Under the pieces are notes generated by a model. That model was not told where the DNA came from. It did not search any database and worked only from the letters and a program-made list of their open reading frames with translations. This document shows, piece after piece, positions 25,484 through 33,784 of a stretch of 36,535 bases of DNA. The position numbers were made by a program, and so were the translations under genes. Origin of the DNA: an uncultured Gemmiger sp. (lineage in GTDB: Bacteria > Bacillota > Clostridia > Oscillospirales > Ruminococcaceae); NCBI GenBank assembly GCA_944386495.1, contig CALXBE010000020.1:1-36535 (forward strand). Reading direction: 5' to 3'. Position 1 is the first letter of the stretch, and every line of letters begins with the position of its first letter.

Positions 25484-28400
25484 ATGAAACGCTTGGTTTC
25501 ATCCATCATGGCGGCAGCCATGATGGTTTCCCTGGGAATGACAGCCCTTCCGGCTTATGCCCAGGAAACACAGGTATCTTGTATCTGCACAGAGGCTTGC
25601 GGAGAAGATACCGTAAACTCAGAGTGTCCGGTCTGCTTGGAAGAACCCGGCCGGTGCATAAAAAGCTCTGAGCAGAATGATACAGAGAATCCGGAAGCTC
25701 CCGGACCCACGGAAACACCTGAGCCCGTGATTACCCCTGAGCCTGCGGCGACTCCGGGACCTGCCAAGGCCCCCGAAAAACCGGAGGGCATATCCAGCCA
25801 AGTTACCATTTTTGTGTCTACCGAGGACGAACTGAAAGAAGCGGTAAAAACTGTAAATGACCAGGCACCTCAGGAGGATCCTGTGAAAATTGTCCTGCGG
25901 AATGACATTGAACTGACCAACAATGGCTTTGTCAACCCGTTTTATTTTGAGCTGGTTTCCGGGGCCAAAATGGAACTGACCAGCGAAGAGGGAAATACTT
26001 TTACTCTTGAATTCGGTGATGCCTTTTTCAGCGGAGCCAATAAAGCGGTCATGTTCCATTTGGACGGCAGTTCCATGACGGTATCCAATATTGTTCTGGA
26101 CTGCAACAGTGTAAGTCCTGGACGGATGAGCACTGCCTTTACACTGGGCAACAGGGCAACGCTCACCATCAATGATGGAACCCAAATCACCGGCAGCAGT
26201 ACCAGCGTGGATGGGAACAACGCCGGGGTCATCAAGGCGGACGGCAACAGCCTGGTGGTCATGAACGGAGGGGAGATCTCCGGCAATGATGCCCAGTACA
26301 ACACCATTGCCAACTCGGGAATCGTTCTCCTGTACAACGCCTCCTTTGAGATGAACGGGGGAGAGATCAAGGAGAATCTTTCCTCTGCCGACTATTTTCT
26401 TACCACAAATGGGTATGGTGGAATCATCGGAGTGGCGACCATCGTTACTGCCACCATGAATCCTGAGGGAAAAGGGGCATCCTTTACCATGAATGGCGGG
26501 CGTATTGCCAACAACAAGGTTCCCGAAGGCTGCGGCGGCGCTATTTCCGCCTGTACCATAGGCCGGGGCCTGGCGCCGGTGGATGTTATCATCAACGACG
26601 GAATAATAGAGGGAAACCAGGCGTTGGGCGGCGGTGCCATCTGCCTTACCGGAGTCACCGCAGTTCCCACGGAACATAAATGCACCCTGACCATCAATGG
26701 GGGAGAAATTCGGAATAACCGGGCTGAAATTGCAGGGGACGATGCCGGAGAAGGCGGCGGAGCCATTGTGATCCGGAATGACGCCCGATGCATTATGAAC
26801 AGAGGCCTGATCCAGGGCAATTACTCTGACCTGTCCGGCGGAGCCATCCAGCTTTTCAATAAGGCTGTTATGGAAATAAATGGAGGCGCCATCTCCCAAA
26901 ATACTGCGGAAGCCCATGCCGGCGCCATTTGTGTGGCAGCCCTTTTTGGAAAAGATACAGGGGAAGACGCAGGCTCTTTCCTTTATCTGAATGGGGGAAA
27001 GATTGAAAATAATGTGAGCAGGTCTGTCTGGGACGGGGATGCTCACAGCGATGATTCCTTTGCACCCGGTGGCGGCGGTATCTATCTCCACGCGGATAAC
27101 CGGATTTACCTTTCCGGAGATGTAGAAATCACCGGGAACCGTGCGGAAGGATACGGAAGCGGCGGCGGTATCTTCGGGACCTTCGGGGCCATCATCAGTA
27201 TGGAAAAAGGGTATGTCCAGGATAACTATGCGGCCAACCATGGCGGCGGCATTTATCTGGACGGAACCGGTACATATGAGGGATATTCCCATACTTACGA
27301 GGAGGACAGCGAGGGCGCCGGAGCGTTCCTGCGGCTGAAGGACGGAAGGATCTCCGGAAATACGGCGGACAAGAGCGGCGGCGGAATTTACATCGGCGGA
27401 GAAACCATCGCCAAAGAGGATGGGGAGCCGGATATACTGTTCCGGGGCGGACTTTGTCTCATGTCCGGAGGCGTCATTACGGGAAACACTGCCAAAGATA
27501 CAGGCGGTGGAGTATATCTTGAGAACGACCTGGAAGATGGCGCACCCAATGCAGGCCGGTTCCTTATGACGGATGGTGCGCTTTACGGCAATATTGCAGG
27601 GGAAAACGGAAACACCAGCACCGGTGCCCAGGATGCGGGAGCTGATCTGTATGCCGAGGGAGAAAAGACCGGTGTGACCCTTCCCACAGCAGAGAGCATT
27701 ACCGCTTATATCCAGGACGACACCCATCTTTATGTTCCGGATGCTGACCGCACCTTGTGGTTTACAAACTGGTACAAGGACTACAGCGACCAGGACTCCC
27801 AATACGGAAAGGGAGACCCTGCTACCCTGGAGACCGGCCGGAATACGGGCCGGTACATGACCAGCAGAATCCTGGACCGGATGACCTACCTTCCCGGCCA
27901 GAGCGACCATGACCGCATTGCCCTGATCCTGGACCGGGAAACCAGCCTTCAGCTGAAAAAGACGGCAACGGGAAGCAATATTCCCAATGAGGAATATACC
28001 TTCCGGGTGACCATGGGAAATCTGCCGGACATCGCCCTTTACGGCACCCGTTATCCGGTGGTGCTGAACGGAACCACCGCCAATGCATCCGTGGGAAGCC
28101 TTCCCGGAGGACAGCAATATCTTATTTTTGGCGCAGATGGAACAGCAGAGGTCCGGCTGAAAGCCGGAGAGGATCTGACCATCAAAGGGCTTCCGCAGGG
28201 CGCTGTTTTCCAGATAACAGAGACAGATGCGGGTTCTGCAAAAAACTTTTCCGCAAGTGGTGAAAACTGCGGCGAGTTCCAGGCTGTGGCTGCTCAGAGA
28301 ACTGTATCCGGAAAGACCCAGGAGGAATGGAAGGGGAGCACTGTTTATACCCAGGCCCTGGTCACGGTGAATAACAATTATCCCAAACCTCATACGGAGG

Positions 28401-28582
28401 AGCCCTCCGGGAACGATCCCCAGCCTACGCCGGTTCCCTCTGCAGCCCCGGCAACAGCCTTGGCTGCCATTCCTCAGACCGGGGATAACAATGGGACCAT
28501 GGGATGGATCATTCTGCTGGCGGCGGCAGGCATTGGTCTGCTTTTGATGGAAATGATTTACCGGAGAAAGGAAAACCGATAA
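25484..28582 (+). CDS. Sortase-anchored beta-helix surface protein (adhesin-like)
   Basis: A 1032-residue cell wall protein. Signal peptide (1-26, ends LPAYA), Cys-rich CICTEACGEDTV...CPVCL segment, then a Pro/Glu/Thr linker (~65-105). Residues ~105-730 form a right-handed beta-helix with repeated GGxIxxN and GGGIYL rungs, as in polymorphic or pectate-lyase-like adhesins. At ~815-965 is a pilin-like Ig domain (LQLKKTATGSNIPNEEYTF and following), of the DUF7601/Spy0128 kind. The end is IPQTG (996-1000), membrane helix and RRKENR: a sortase signal. Probably binds host glycans or neighbouring cells. GAGGAGAGAGG precedes the ATG; a terminator follows. Its promoter carries a perfect palindrome, so expression may be switched. 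Confidence 0.92.
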   Translation: MKRLVSSIMAAAMMVSLGMTALPAYAQETQVSCICTEACGEDTVNSECPVCLEEPGRCIKSSEQNDTENPEAPGPTETPEPVITPEPAATPGPAKAPEKPEGISSQVTIFVSTEDELKEAVKTVNDQAPQEDPVKIVLRNDIELTNNGFVNPFYFELVSGAKMELTSEEGNTFTLEFGDAFFSGANKAVMFHLDGSSMTVSNIVLDCNSVSPGRMSTAFTLGNRATLTINDGTQITGSSTSVDGNNAGVIKADGNSLVVMNGGEISGNDAQYNTIANSGIVLLYNASFEMNGGEIKENLSSADYFLTTNGYGGIIGVATIVTATMNPEGKGASFTMNGGRIANNKVPEGCGGAISACTIGRGLAPVDVIINDGIIEGNQALGGGAICLTGVTAVPTEHKCTLTINGGEIRNNRAEIAGDDAGEGGGAIVIRNDARCIMNRGLIQGNYSDLSGGAIQLFNKAVMEINGGAISQNTAEAHAGAICVAALFGKDTGEDAGSFLYLNGGKIENNVSRSVWDGDAHSDDSFAPGGGGIYLHADNRIYLSGDVEITGNRAEGYGSGGGIFGTFGAIISMEKGYVQDNYAANHGGGIYLDGTGTYEGYSHTYEEDSEGAGAFLRLKDGRISGNTADKSGGGIYIGGETIAKEDGEPDILFRGGLCLMSGGVITGNTAKDTGGGVYLENDLEDGAPNAGRFLMTDGALYGNIAGENGNTSTGAQDAGADLYAEGEKTGVTLPTAESITAYIQDDTHLYVPDADRTLWFTNWYKDYSDQDSQYGKGDPATLETGRNTGRYMTSRILDRMTYLPGQSDHDRIALILDRETSLQLKKTATGSNIPNEEYTFRVTMGNLPDIALYGTRYPVVLNGTTANASVGSLPGGQQYLIFGADGTAEVRLKAGEDLTIKGLPQGAVFQITETDAGSAKNFSASGENCGEFQAVAAQRTVSGKTQEEWKGSTVYTQALVTVNNNYPKPHTEEPSGNDPQPTPVPSAAPATALAAIPQTGDNNGTMGWIILLAAAGIGLLLMEMIYRRKENR

Positions 28583-28889
28583 AGAAGAATGCCTACTGGT
28601 AAAGGACAACTGATATGGGCAGAGACAAAGGGATGCCCAAGCTGACCTTTAGAGAAAAGAGTGGAGGGACAGGAAGATAAATCCTGCCCGTCAAACAGAA
28701 AACCAGCCGTTTTGGAAGCGGCTGGTTTTCTTCTTTTGGGAAAAACAGCGGAAGAAAATCAAATGGAAAAATGTGCCGGAGAGGATAGGCAGACAGAGAA
28801 TCTTTCTGAATATTGTAATTGTGACGATGCTGTGTTATTCTGGGAATATAAAACAGGGCCTGAAAAATCACCGGGAAGAAGGATGAAAA
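28583..28889 (+). other. Spacer between adhesin and DUF3592-like gene
   Basis: Contains the adhesin terminator. An 80-codon frame at 28661-28903 runs through the terminator, lacks a ribosome site and has coding-poor composition, so I do not call it. The promoter of the next gene must lie in 28740-28880 but no clear -35/-10 pair is visible. Confidence 0.45.
28699..28729 (+). terminator. Terminator of the adhesin gene
   Basis: AAAACCAGCCG and CGGCTGGTTTT form a perfect 11-bp stem with a nine-base loop, then TTTTCTTCTTTT. Confidence 0.88.
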
Positions 28890-29337
28890 ATGCCGCGGTA
28901 TGAAATGTTTCTGGAAAGACTGGGACAGATAGAATGGAAGTTCAATGTGGCTGCCGGAATGGCGGTGGTCATTCTGCTCTTTGTCCTGGAAAATTATCTG
29001 GCTGAGAAAGTATCGGCCCCGGAATAAGCGGGTGGAACAGGCGGAGGCCCTGGGGCATGTGGTAAGGGCAAAGCGCATCCAGGCTTGGGACGATTACCTG
29101 ACCCGTACCAGTACCAGCTCCTATGTACATGCCACCTACCTCTATGAGGTGGACGGAAAAGAATACCGGTATAATTATCTGAAAAGGGCTGCGGCGCCAC
29201 TGACCCTGACTCTTTACTATATCCATAACCCCAAGCGGGCTTTTATGAAGGAAGAAAAAACCAGCCTTTTTCTGGGCCTTCTCCTCTATCTGGTCCCCAT
29301 TGCAGCCGGGGTGGGGGTAATGCTTTTCCTGGGATGA
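28890..29337 (+). pseudogene. DUF3592-like small membrane protein, frameshifted
   Basis: The first frame begins at an ATG after GAAGGA: MPRYEMFLERLGQIEWKFNV, then a membrane helix to ENYLA, and it ends early at 29025-29027. The next frame carries RKYRPRNKRVEQAEALGHVVRAKR, a strand-rich extracytoplasmic part (SYVHATYLYEVDGKEYRYNY) and a second helix (LLLYLVPIAAGVGVMLFLG). Together they read as one DUF3592-like protein of ~147 residues. Removing one base near 29004 joins them at ENYLA/RKYRPRNK. The second frame has its own ATG at 28945 but no ribosome site and an implausible Trp-rich start. Mutation, sequencing error or +1 frameshifting are all possible. Confidence 0.7.
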
Positions 29338-29433
29338 AAAAAGCCCGGCCGAAGGGCAGGGGAAAAGTTTAGTCGGAAGGATGGAAAACCCCGGATGGGA
29401 AGCCCGGTTTGCTGATGCAGGAGGAAGGACGGC

Positions 29434-30048
29434 ATGAAGGAACAATACTGGGAGTTTGACCAAAAGGCGTTCAAAGAAATTGCAGACCGCCTCTGCAATG
29501 AAAAGACGGGCTGGAAAATCCTGAAGGTGGTCAGCCTCCTTCTTGGAATCACGGGGGTGCTCTCCCTGGCCCTTCCCCAGCTGACGGTTTCGGGGCAGGA
29601 CCTGGAGGGAAGAGTGATTCTGCTGGGGGCCGGTATCATTATGGGAGTTGTTTTTTTCCTGTTGGGCTGGCTGACCTGGACCCTGGGAAAACGAAAGTTC
29701 GGGGACCCCTTTACCTCCATGAGAGAATTGTTCCTCTATGCCAATGAATCGGGAATACAGTTCGGATACCATGATACCCGGGATTCCCGCGATCCCCGGA
29801 GCATGCAGGTGTGGCAGATCGCCTACTCCAATATAGCCCGGGTAAATCGGAAGGGAGGCCTTGTCACGGTGACAGGCCGGGTAGAGCTGGTGGAATACCA
29901 GGATATGACCGCCAACCGAATCAGAAGCAGTTATACCAAAGGCCAGCTGGGGGACATGGGAACTTTTTCCTTCCCGGACTGCATCCGGAAGGGGGAATCC
30001 TTCTGGGCGGAGCTGGAAAAAAGAGAAATACCGGTGGAGATGGGGTGA
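29434..30048 (+). CDS. Two-helix membrane protein of unknown function
   Basis: A 204-residue protein: cytoplasmic start of ~30 residues, two membrane helices (~30-50 and ~60-85), then a C-terminal soluble domain (~90-204) with strands such as SGIQFGYHD, WQIAYSNIARVNRKGGLVTVTGRVELVEYQ and a closing helix. The latter looks like a bacterial PH-like fold, but I cannot confirm it. AGGAGG lies ten bases before the ATG. It follows the frameshifted DUF3592-like gene by about 100 bases on the same strand and may belong with it. Confidence 0.78.
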   Translation: MKEQYWEFDQKAFKEIADRLCNEKTGWKILKVVSLLLGITGVLSLALPQLTVSGQDLEGRVILLGAGIIMGVVFFLLGWLTWTLGKRKFGDPFTSMRELFLYANESGIQFGYHDTRDSRDPRSMQVWQIAYSNIARVNRKGGLVTVTGRVELVEYQDMTANRIRSSYTKGQLGDMGTFSFPDCIRKGESFWAELEKREIPVEMG

Positions 30049-30063
30049 GCCCCGTCCCGCAGA

Positions 30064-30097
30064 AAAACCGCCGCTCTGTCAAAAGAGCGGCGGTTTT
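30064..30097. terminator. Bidirectional terminator
   Basis: A perfect 14-bp stem AAAACCGCCGCTCT/AGAGCGGCGGTTTT with a six-base loop between convergent genes. Confidence 0.92.
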
Positions 30098-30099
30098 GT

Positions 30100-30537
30100 T
30101 TAAAAGTGCATCTCAAACCAGTACCAGTTGGGGGTGATTTCCTGGGTGTACTCCCAGTTGTCCCCGGCGGGGTCCTTCCACCGCCAGCCCTCCCCGTCCC
30201 GGGTGAAGGTGGGCTGGCTTCCCTGGAAGCCCAAGGGGTCTCCGGAGGCGGAATAATAAAATCCGGTGTATCGGGTGGAGGAGCCAAGTCCCCACCCCGG
30301 GCCCAGGAACTCCACCATCCCCTTCTCGGGGTAACAGGAGATTTCATAGTCTTTATAGCTCATCTCGGGGGATACCTCCCCGGCTTCCAGAATGGCCCCG
30401 GCCAGTTCCTCCAGCTGGGGCAGGTCCTCAGTGACCTGGCGGGTGACTCCGCTTTGGGAGGGCCAGTCGGGAATGAGCAGCAGGCCAAGTCCCAGGACAG
30501 CACAAATCAGGATGCCGGGAACCAGGAATCGTTTCAT
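30100..30537 (-). CDS. Small secreted or membrane-anchored protein of unknown function
   Basis: A 145-residue protein with a hydrophobic N-terminus (MKRFLVPGILICAVLGLGLLLI) that may be an uncleaved anchor or signal, and an extracytoplasmic domain rich in Trp, Tyr and Gly (EFLGPGWGLGSSTRYTGFYY, EGWRWKDPAGDNWEYTQEITPNWYWF). The aromatic pattern suggests a small beta fold. No family recognised. GAGGAGG lies nine bases before the ATG. It sits directly on a terminator and is a single gene. Confidence 0.78.
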   Translation of the reverse strand: MKRFLVPGILICAVLGLGLLLIPDWPSQSGVTRQVTEDLPQLEELAGAILEAGEVSPEMSYKDYEISCYPEKGMVEFLGPGWGLGSSTRYTGFYYSASGDPLGFQGSQPTFTRDGEGWRWKDPAGDNWEYTQEITPNWYWFEMHF

Positions 30538-30626
30538 AAAAACCGCCTCCTCTGAGGTTTGTTTTAACCAAAGAATATCACACCGGGGAAAAAGCTGTCA
30601 ACAGAGGGAGAAATCCCCCGCAATTA

Positions 30627-30655
30627 TTGAAATTTGGACAAAAATGTGATACTGT
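30627..30655 (+). promoter_or_regulatory. Possible promoter of the glycogen synthase gene
   Basis: TTGAAA (30627-30632), 17 bases, TACTGT (30650-30655); the -10 box is weak. A G/C-rich stem-loop around A6 (30701-30725) lies in the leader. Confidence 0.35.
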
Positions 30656-30754
30656 CTTGTTATAAGAGGGAAAGATGGAAAGCATCGCCCATCCCGGTAC
30701 CGGCGGGGGAAAAAACCTCCCGCCCGGAAAGATTCATGGAAAGGAAGCGTTGTT

Positions 30755-32746
30755 GTGGCACAGAAAAAAGCCAACCCTGCCAAGAAACCGGCAGCCCCGG
30801 TAAAGGCTGCCCCTGAAAAGGCCCTTCCCCGGCAGGAGGCCCCTGCCCCCAAGGCAGAGCCTGTTTTGAAGGAAGAAACCGCTGTCCAGGAGCCTGCCGC
30901 TCCCAAGGCAGCAGCCAAAAAGAAAGCTCCCGCCAAAAAAGCTGCCCCCGCCCCCAAGGAGGAGGCTCCCAAGAAGAAGGCCGCTCCCAAGGCTAAGGCC
31001 CAGGCTGCCCCGGAGGCCCCGGCAGCCCCCGAGGAAAAGCCCGCAGCCAAGAAGAAGGCTGCCCCTAAAAAGAAAACTCCTGCCAAAAAGGCAGCTGCCC
31101 CTGCACAGACCCCTGCCGTGGAAGCTCCCAAGCCTGTGGAAGAGGTTCCTGCCCCCGCAGAAGAAACCAAACCTGTGGCCGAGACCGCCGCTCCGGTTTT
31201 GGAGGTCCAGGCTCAGGAACCCGCCCCTGCCCCGCAGGAGCCCCAACAGCCCAAGGAGGAAGAGACCATGAGCTATGCCTATGATACGCCCCGGAGAAGC
31301 GTGGCCTTCATCGGTTCCGAGTGCCATCCCTTTGTCAAGACCGGCGGTCTGGGGGATGTAATGTACGCCCTGCCCCGGCAGCTGGTGGCCCAGAACTGTG
31401 ATGTCCGGGTCATCCTGCCCCGGTATGCCTGCATTCCCCAGCAGTACCAGGATAAGATGGTCTACCGGGGAGAATTCTACATGGACCTGGGCTTCACCGG
31501 CCGGGACTACTATGTGGGAATCATGGAATATGTCTGGGACGGTGTGGTCTATGACTTCATCGACAACCAGGAATTCTTCTCCTCCGGCAACCCCTACCTC
31601 AACCTGGTGGACGATATCCCCAAGTACTGCTTCTTCAGCAAGGCTGCCCTGGCGGCCCTCAATTACATGAACTGGATTCCCGATGTGATCCACTGCCACG
31701 ACTGGCAGGCCGCTCTGGTTCCGGTCTACCTGAAGACCATGTTCCAGGATTCCCCTGTGGGCCGGGCTAAGACGGTGCTCACCATCCACAACCTGCGGTT
31801 CCAGGGCATCTACAACATCCCCACCATCCAGTACTGGACCGGCCTGCCCGACGAAGTGTTCGGCATGGGCGCTCTCAAGCAGGGATATGAGGATGCCAAC
31901 ATGCTCAAGGGCGGCCTGGCCTATGCAGACCGCATTACCACCGTCAGCCACACCTATGCCCAGGAGATCCAGACCCCTGAGTATGGTGAGGAACTGGAAA
32001 ACCATCTCCGGTACCACAACTATAAGCTCCGGGGAATCGTCAACGGCATTGACTACGGTATGTGGAATCCTGCCACCGACCCGGCCCTGGCAGTGAACTA
32101 TGACATCACCAATGTGCTGGACCACAAGTGGCAGAACAAGATGGCCCTCCAGTCCGAGCTGGGGCTGGTCCAGGACGGGGGCAAGTTTGTCATCGGCCTG
32201 ATTTCCCGGCTGACCAACCAGAAGGGCCTGGACCTGGTCAATGCCATCGTTCCCCAAATCATGGACGGGAACACCCAGGTGGTGGTCCTGGGCACCGGAG
32301 ACAAGGTGTACGAGGATACCTTCCGGTACTACGAGAATGCCTATAAGGGGATGTTCAGCGCCTGCATCCAGTATGACGAGGGCCGTGCCCACCGCATCTA
32401 TGCCGGTGCGGATGCCCTCCTGGTGCCTTCCCGGTTTGAGCCCTGCGGCCTGACCCAGCTCAACGCCATGCATTACGGCACCCTGCCCATCGTCCGGGAG
32501 ACCGGCGGCCTGAAAGACACCGTTGAACCCTACAACACCTTCAACGGGGAGGGCAACGGCTTCACCTTTGACCGGTACGACGCCGGCCTGCTCCTGGATG
32601 CCATCAACCGGGCCAAGACCGAGTACTTCCTCAACCGGTATCACTGGGACGAGGTGGTCCAGCGGGATATGGCCAAGGATGTTTCCTGGGAAAACTCCGC
32701 CCGTCAGTACAAGGACCTTTACCTGGAACTGACCCCCTGGGGCTGA
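30755..32746 (+). CDS. glgA: Glycogen synthase with basic low-complexity N-terminal extension
   Basis: Transfers glucose from ADP-glucose to glycogen (GT5 family). The catalytic part (~172-663) has KTGGLGDV (ADP-glucose-binding K195), CHDWQAALVPVYLKT, the RFEPCGLTQLNAMHYG acceptor region and ETGGLKDTV, and is ~490 residues, the usual length. Before it lie 171 residues of repeated PAKKA, KKKAPAK and EEAPKKKAAP type, a lysine/alanine/proline-rich disordered stretch resembling histone H1 tails, becoming acidic near the end. The first start is GTG with AAGGAAG upstream. A second start at 31268 has AAGGAGG eight bases before it and would give the normal enzyme. Two forms from one gene are thus plausible. 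No other glycogen genes are near. Confidence 0.93.
   Translation: MAQKKANPAKKPAAPVKAAPEKALPRQEAPAPKAEPVLKEETAVQEPAAPKAAAKKKAPAKKAAPAPKEEAPKKKAAPKAKAQAAPEAPAAPEEKPAAKKKAAPKKKTPAKKAAAPAQTPAVEAPKPVEEVPAPAEETKPVAETAAPVLEVQAQEPAPAPQEPQQPKEEETMSYAYDTPRRSVAFIGSECHPFVKTGGLGDVMYALPRQLVAQNCDVRVILPRYACIPQQYQDKMVYRGEFYMDLGFTGRDYYVGIMEYVWDGVVYDFIDNQEFFSSGNPYLNLVDDIPKYCFFSKAALAALNYMNWIPDVIHCHDWQAALVPVYLKTMFQDSPVGRAKTVLTIHNLRFQGIYNIPTIQYWTGLPDEVFGMGALKQGYEDANMLKGGLAYADRITTVSHTYAQEIQTPEYGEELENHLRYHNYKLRGIVNGIDYGMWNPATDPALAVNYDITNVLDHKWQNKMALQSELGLVQDGGKFVIGLISRLTNQKGLDLVNAIVPQIMDGNTQVVVLGTGDKVYEDTFRYYENAYKGMFSACIQYDEGRAHRIYAGADALLVPSRFEPCGLTQLNAMHYGTLPIVRETGGLKDTVEPYNTFNGEGNGFTFDRYDAGLLLDAINRAKTEYFLNRYHWDEVVQRDMAKDVSWENSARQYKDLYLELTPWG
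31253..31270 (+). promoter_or_regulatory. Internal ribosome site and ATG within glgA
   Basis: AAGGAGG (31253-31259), eight bases, then ATG (31268-31270) in frame with the upstream GTG. This is a better initiation signal than that of the GTG and lies exactly at the border between the extension and the catalytic domain. Confidence 0.65.
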
Positions 32747-32756
32747 ATCAAACAAG

Positions 32757-32788
32757 AAAGGCAGGACCCTCTCCAGGGTCCTGCCTTT
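32757..32788. terminator. Bidirectional terminator
   Basis: AAAGGCAGGACCCT and AGGGTCCTGCCTTT form a near-perfect 14-bp stem with a CTCC loop, T4 on the plus strand; it separates the convergent glgA and LysR genes. Confidence 0.9.
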
Positions 32789-32792
32789 TCTT

Positions 32793-33656
32793 TTAAGATT
32801 CCTGGAGGTGCCGGGCCAATGCGGCAACTTCCCGCTTTTTCTTCCCGGAGGGGGAGGGGGCAAAGATAAGGTGATACCGGGGCGCATGACAAAACCGAAG
32901 CACCGAGATGTCCCGGCTTTGAAGCCCCTGGGCCACCCGGCCCATAAGGAGGGCGGTGCCGGCATTCTTTTCAATCAGCCGGACAATATTCTCCGCCGAG
33001 GAGCCGATGTAAAGAACATTGGGATGGAACCCGGCCCGGGCGCAGGCTTCCAGACTGTCCCGGTGAAGCTGGGTGCCGTGGCCCAGCAGGATGAACTTTT
33101 CCTCCCGGAAGGCTTCCAGGGGCACCGGCTGGTCCAGCCCGGCCAGAGGATTGTTCCGGTTGACCACCAGCATCAGCTCATCGGTGAGGATGTCCCGGTA
33201 ATCCCACTCTTTCAGTTCCTGCTCCCGCACCCGCCAGATGGCCCCGTCGCACTGGTCGTTCCGGACCCGCTGGGCGATCTGGCTGTTGTCAAACTCCTGG
33301 AACACCACCTCCAGCCCGGGATTTTCCTGGGCGAAGGCGGTGCATCGCTCCGACACTCCGTAATAGCCCAGAATGGGCAGGACCGCAATGTCCAGCCGCC
33401 GGCCTTCCTCCCCCAGCTGGAGCAGCTGCCGGTACTCTTCCAGCAGCTTCCGGGCAAGGGGCAGGGCCTTGGCGCCCTGGGGAGTCAGCCGCACCTTCCG
33501 GCCGGACCGGTCAAAGAGAGGATAACCCAGGTCCCGTTCCAGCAGGGCGATCTGCTTGGAGACGGAGGACTGGGAGGTAAACAGCTCCTCCGCCGCCCGG
33601 GAAAAGCTTTCAGTCTCCCATACCTTCAAAAAGTATTCCAGTCTCTGAATCTCCAT
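32793..33656 (-). CDS. LysR-family transcriptional regulator
   Basis: A 287-residue LTTR. The HTH (1-~65) reads QRLEYFLKVWETESFSRAAEELF, SQSSVSKQIALLERDLGYPLFDR and KVRLTPQGAK. The rest is the two-lobe effector domain (~88-287), e.g. DIAVLPILGYYGV and LMLVVNRNNPLAGL. I start at MEIQRLEY, six bases after GGGGAGAAG; the open frame extends 31 codons upstream into the promoter region. It is divergent from the fucose-isomerase-like gene across ~130 bases, so activation of that gene by a small-molecule ligand is the normal expectation. Ligand unknown. Confidence 0.93.
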   Translation of the reverse strand: MEIQRLEYFLKVWETESFSRAAEELFTSQSSVSKQIALLERDLGYPLFDRSGRKVRLTPQGAKALPLARKLLEEYRQLLQLGEEGRRLDIAVLPILGYYGVSERCTAFAQENPGLEVVFQEFDNSQIAQRVRNDQCDGAIWRVREQELKEWDYRDILTDELMLVVNRNNPLAGLDQPVPLEAFREEKFILLGHGTQLHRDSLEACARAGFHPNVLYIGSSAENIVRLIEKNAGTALLMGRVAQGLQSRDISVLRFCHAPRYHLIFAPSPSGKKKREVAALARHLQES

Positions 33657-33711
33657 CCGCTTCTCCCCTTTACTATTCCACTTTGTGAATACATAGTACC
33701 ATAAATCCAAA

Positions 33712-33741
33712 TTGTTTTCCATCCCTTCCGGGGCGTATAAT
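33712..33741 (+). promoter_or_regulatory. Promoter of the fucose-isomerase-like gene
   Basis: TTGTTT (33712-33717), 18 bases, perfect TATAAT (33736-33741). The divergent LysR promoter shares the region. Confidence 0.55.
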
Positions 33742-33784
33742 CCAATCAAAGGATACTCCTCTGAAAGAGAAAGGACGGTTTGGA

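Noticed and set aside
25619-28609. A 996-codon open frame opposite the adhesin gene
   Set aside because: Shadow of the real gene; its start region holds the adhesin stop and the composition is not protein-like.
28661-28903. Small 80-codon gene
   Set aside because: Runs through the adhesin terminator and has no ribosome site or recognisable protein pattern.
30734-32974. A 746-codon open frame opposite glgA
   Set aside because: Shadow frame running through the bidirectional terminator at 32757-32788. The Gly/Ser/Leu repeats are the complement of the PAKKA-coding region.
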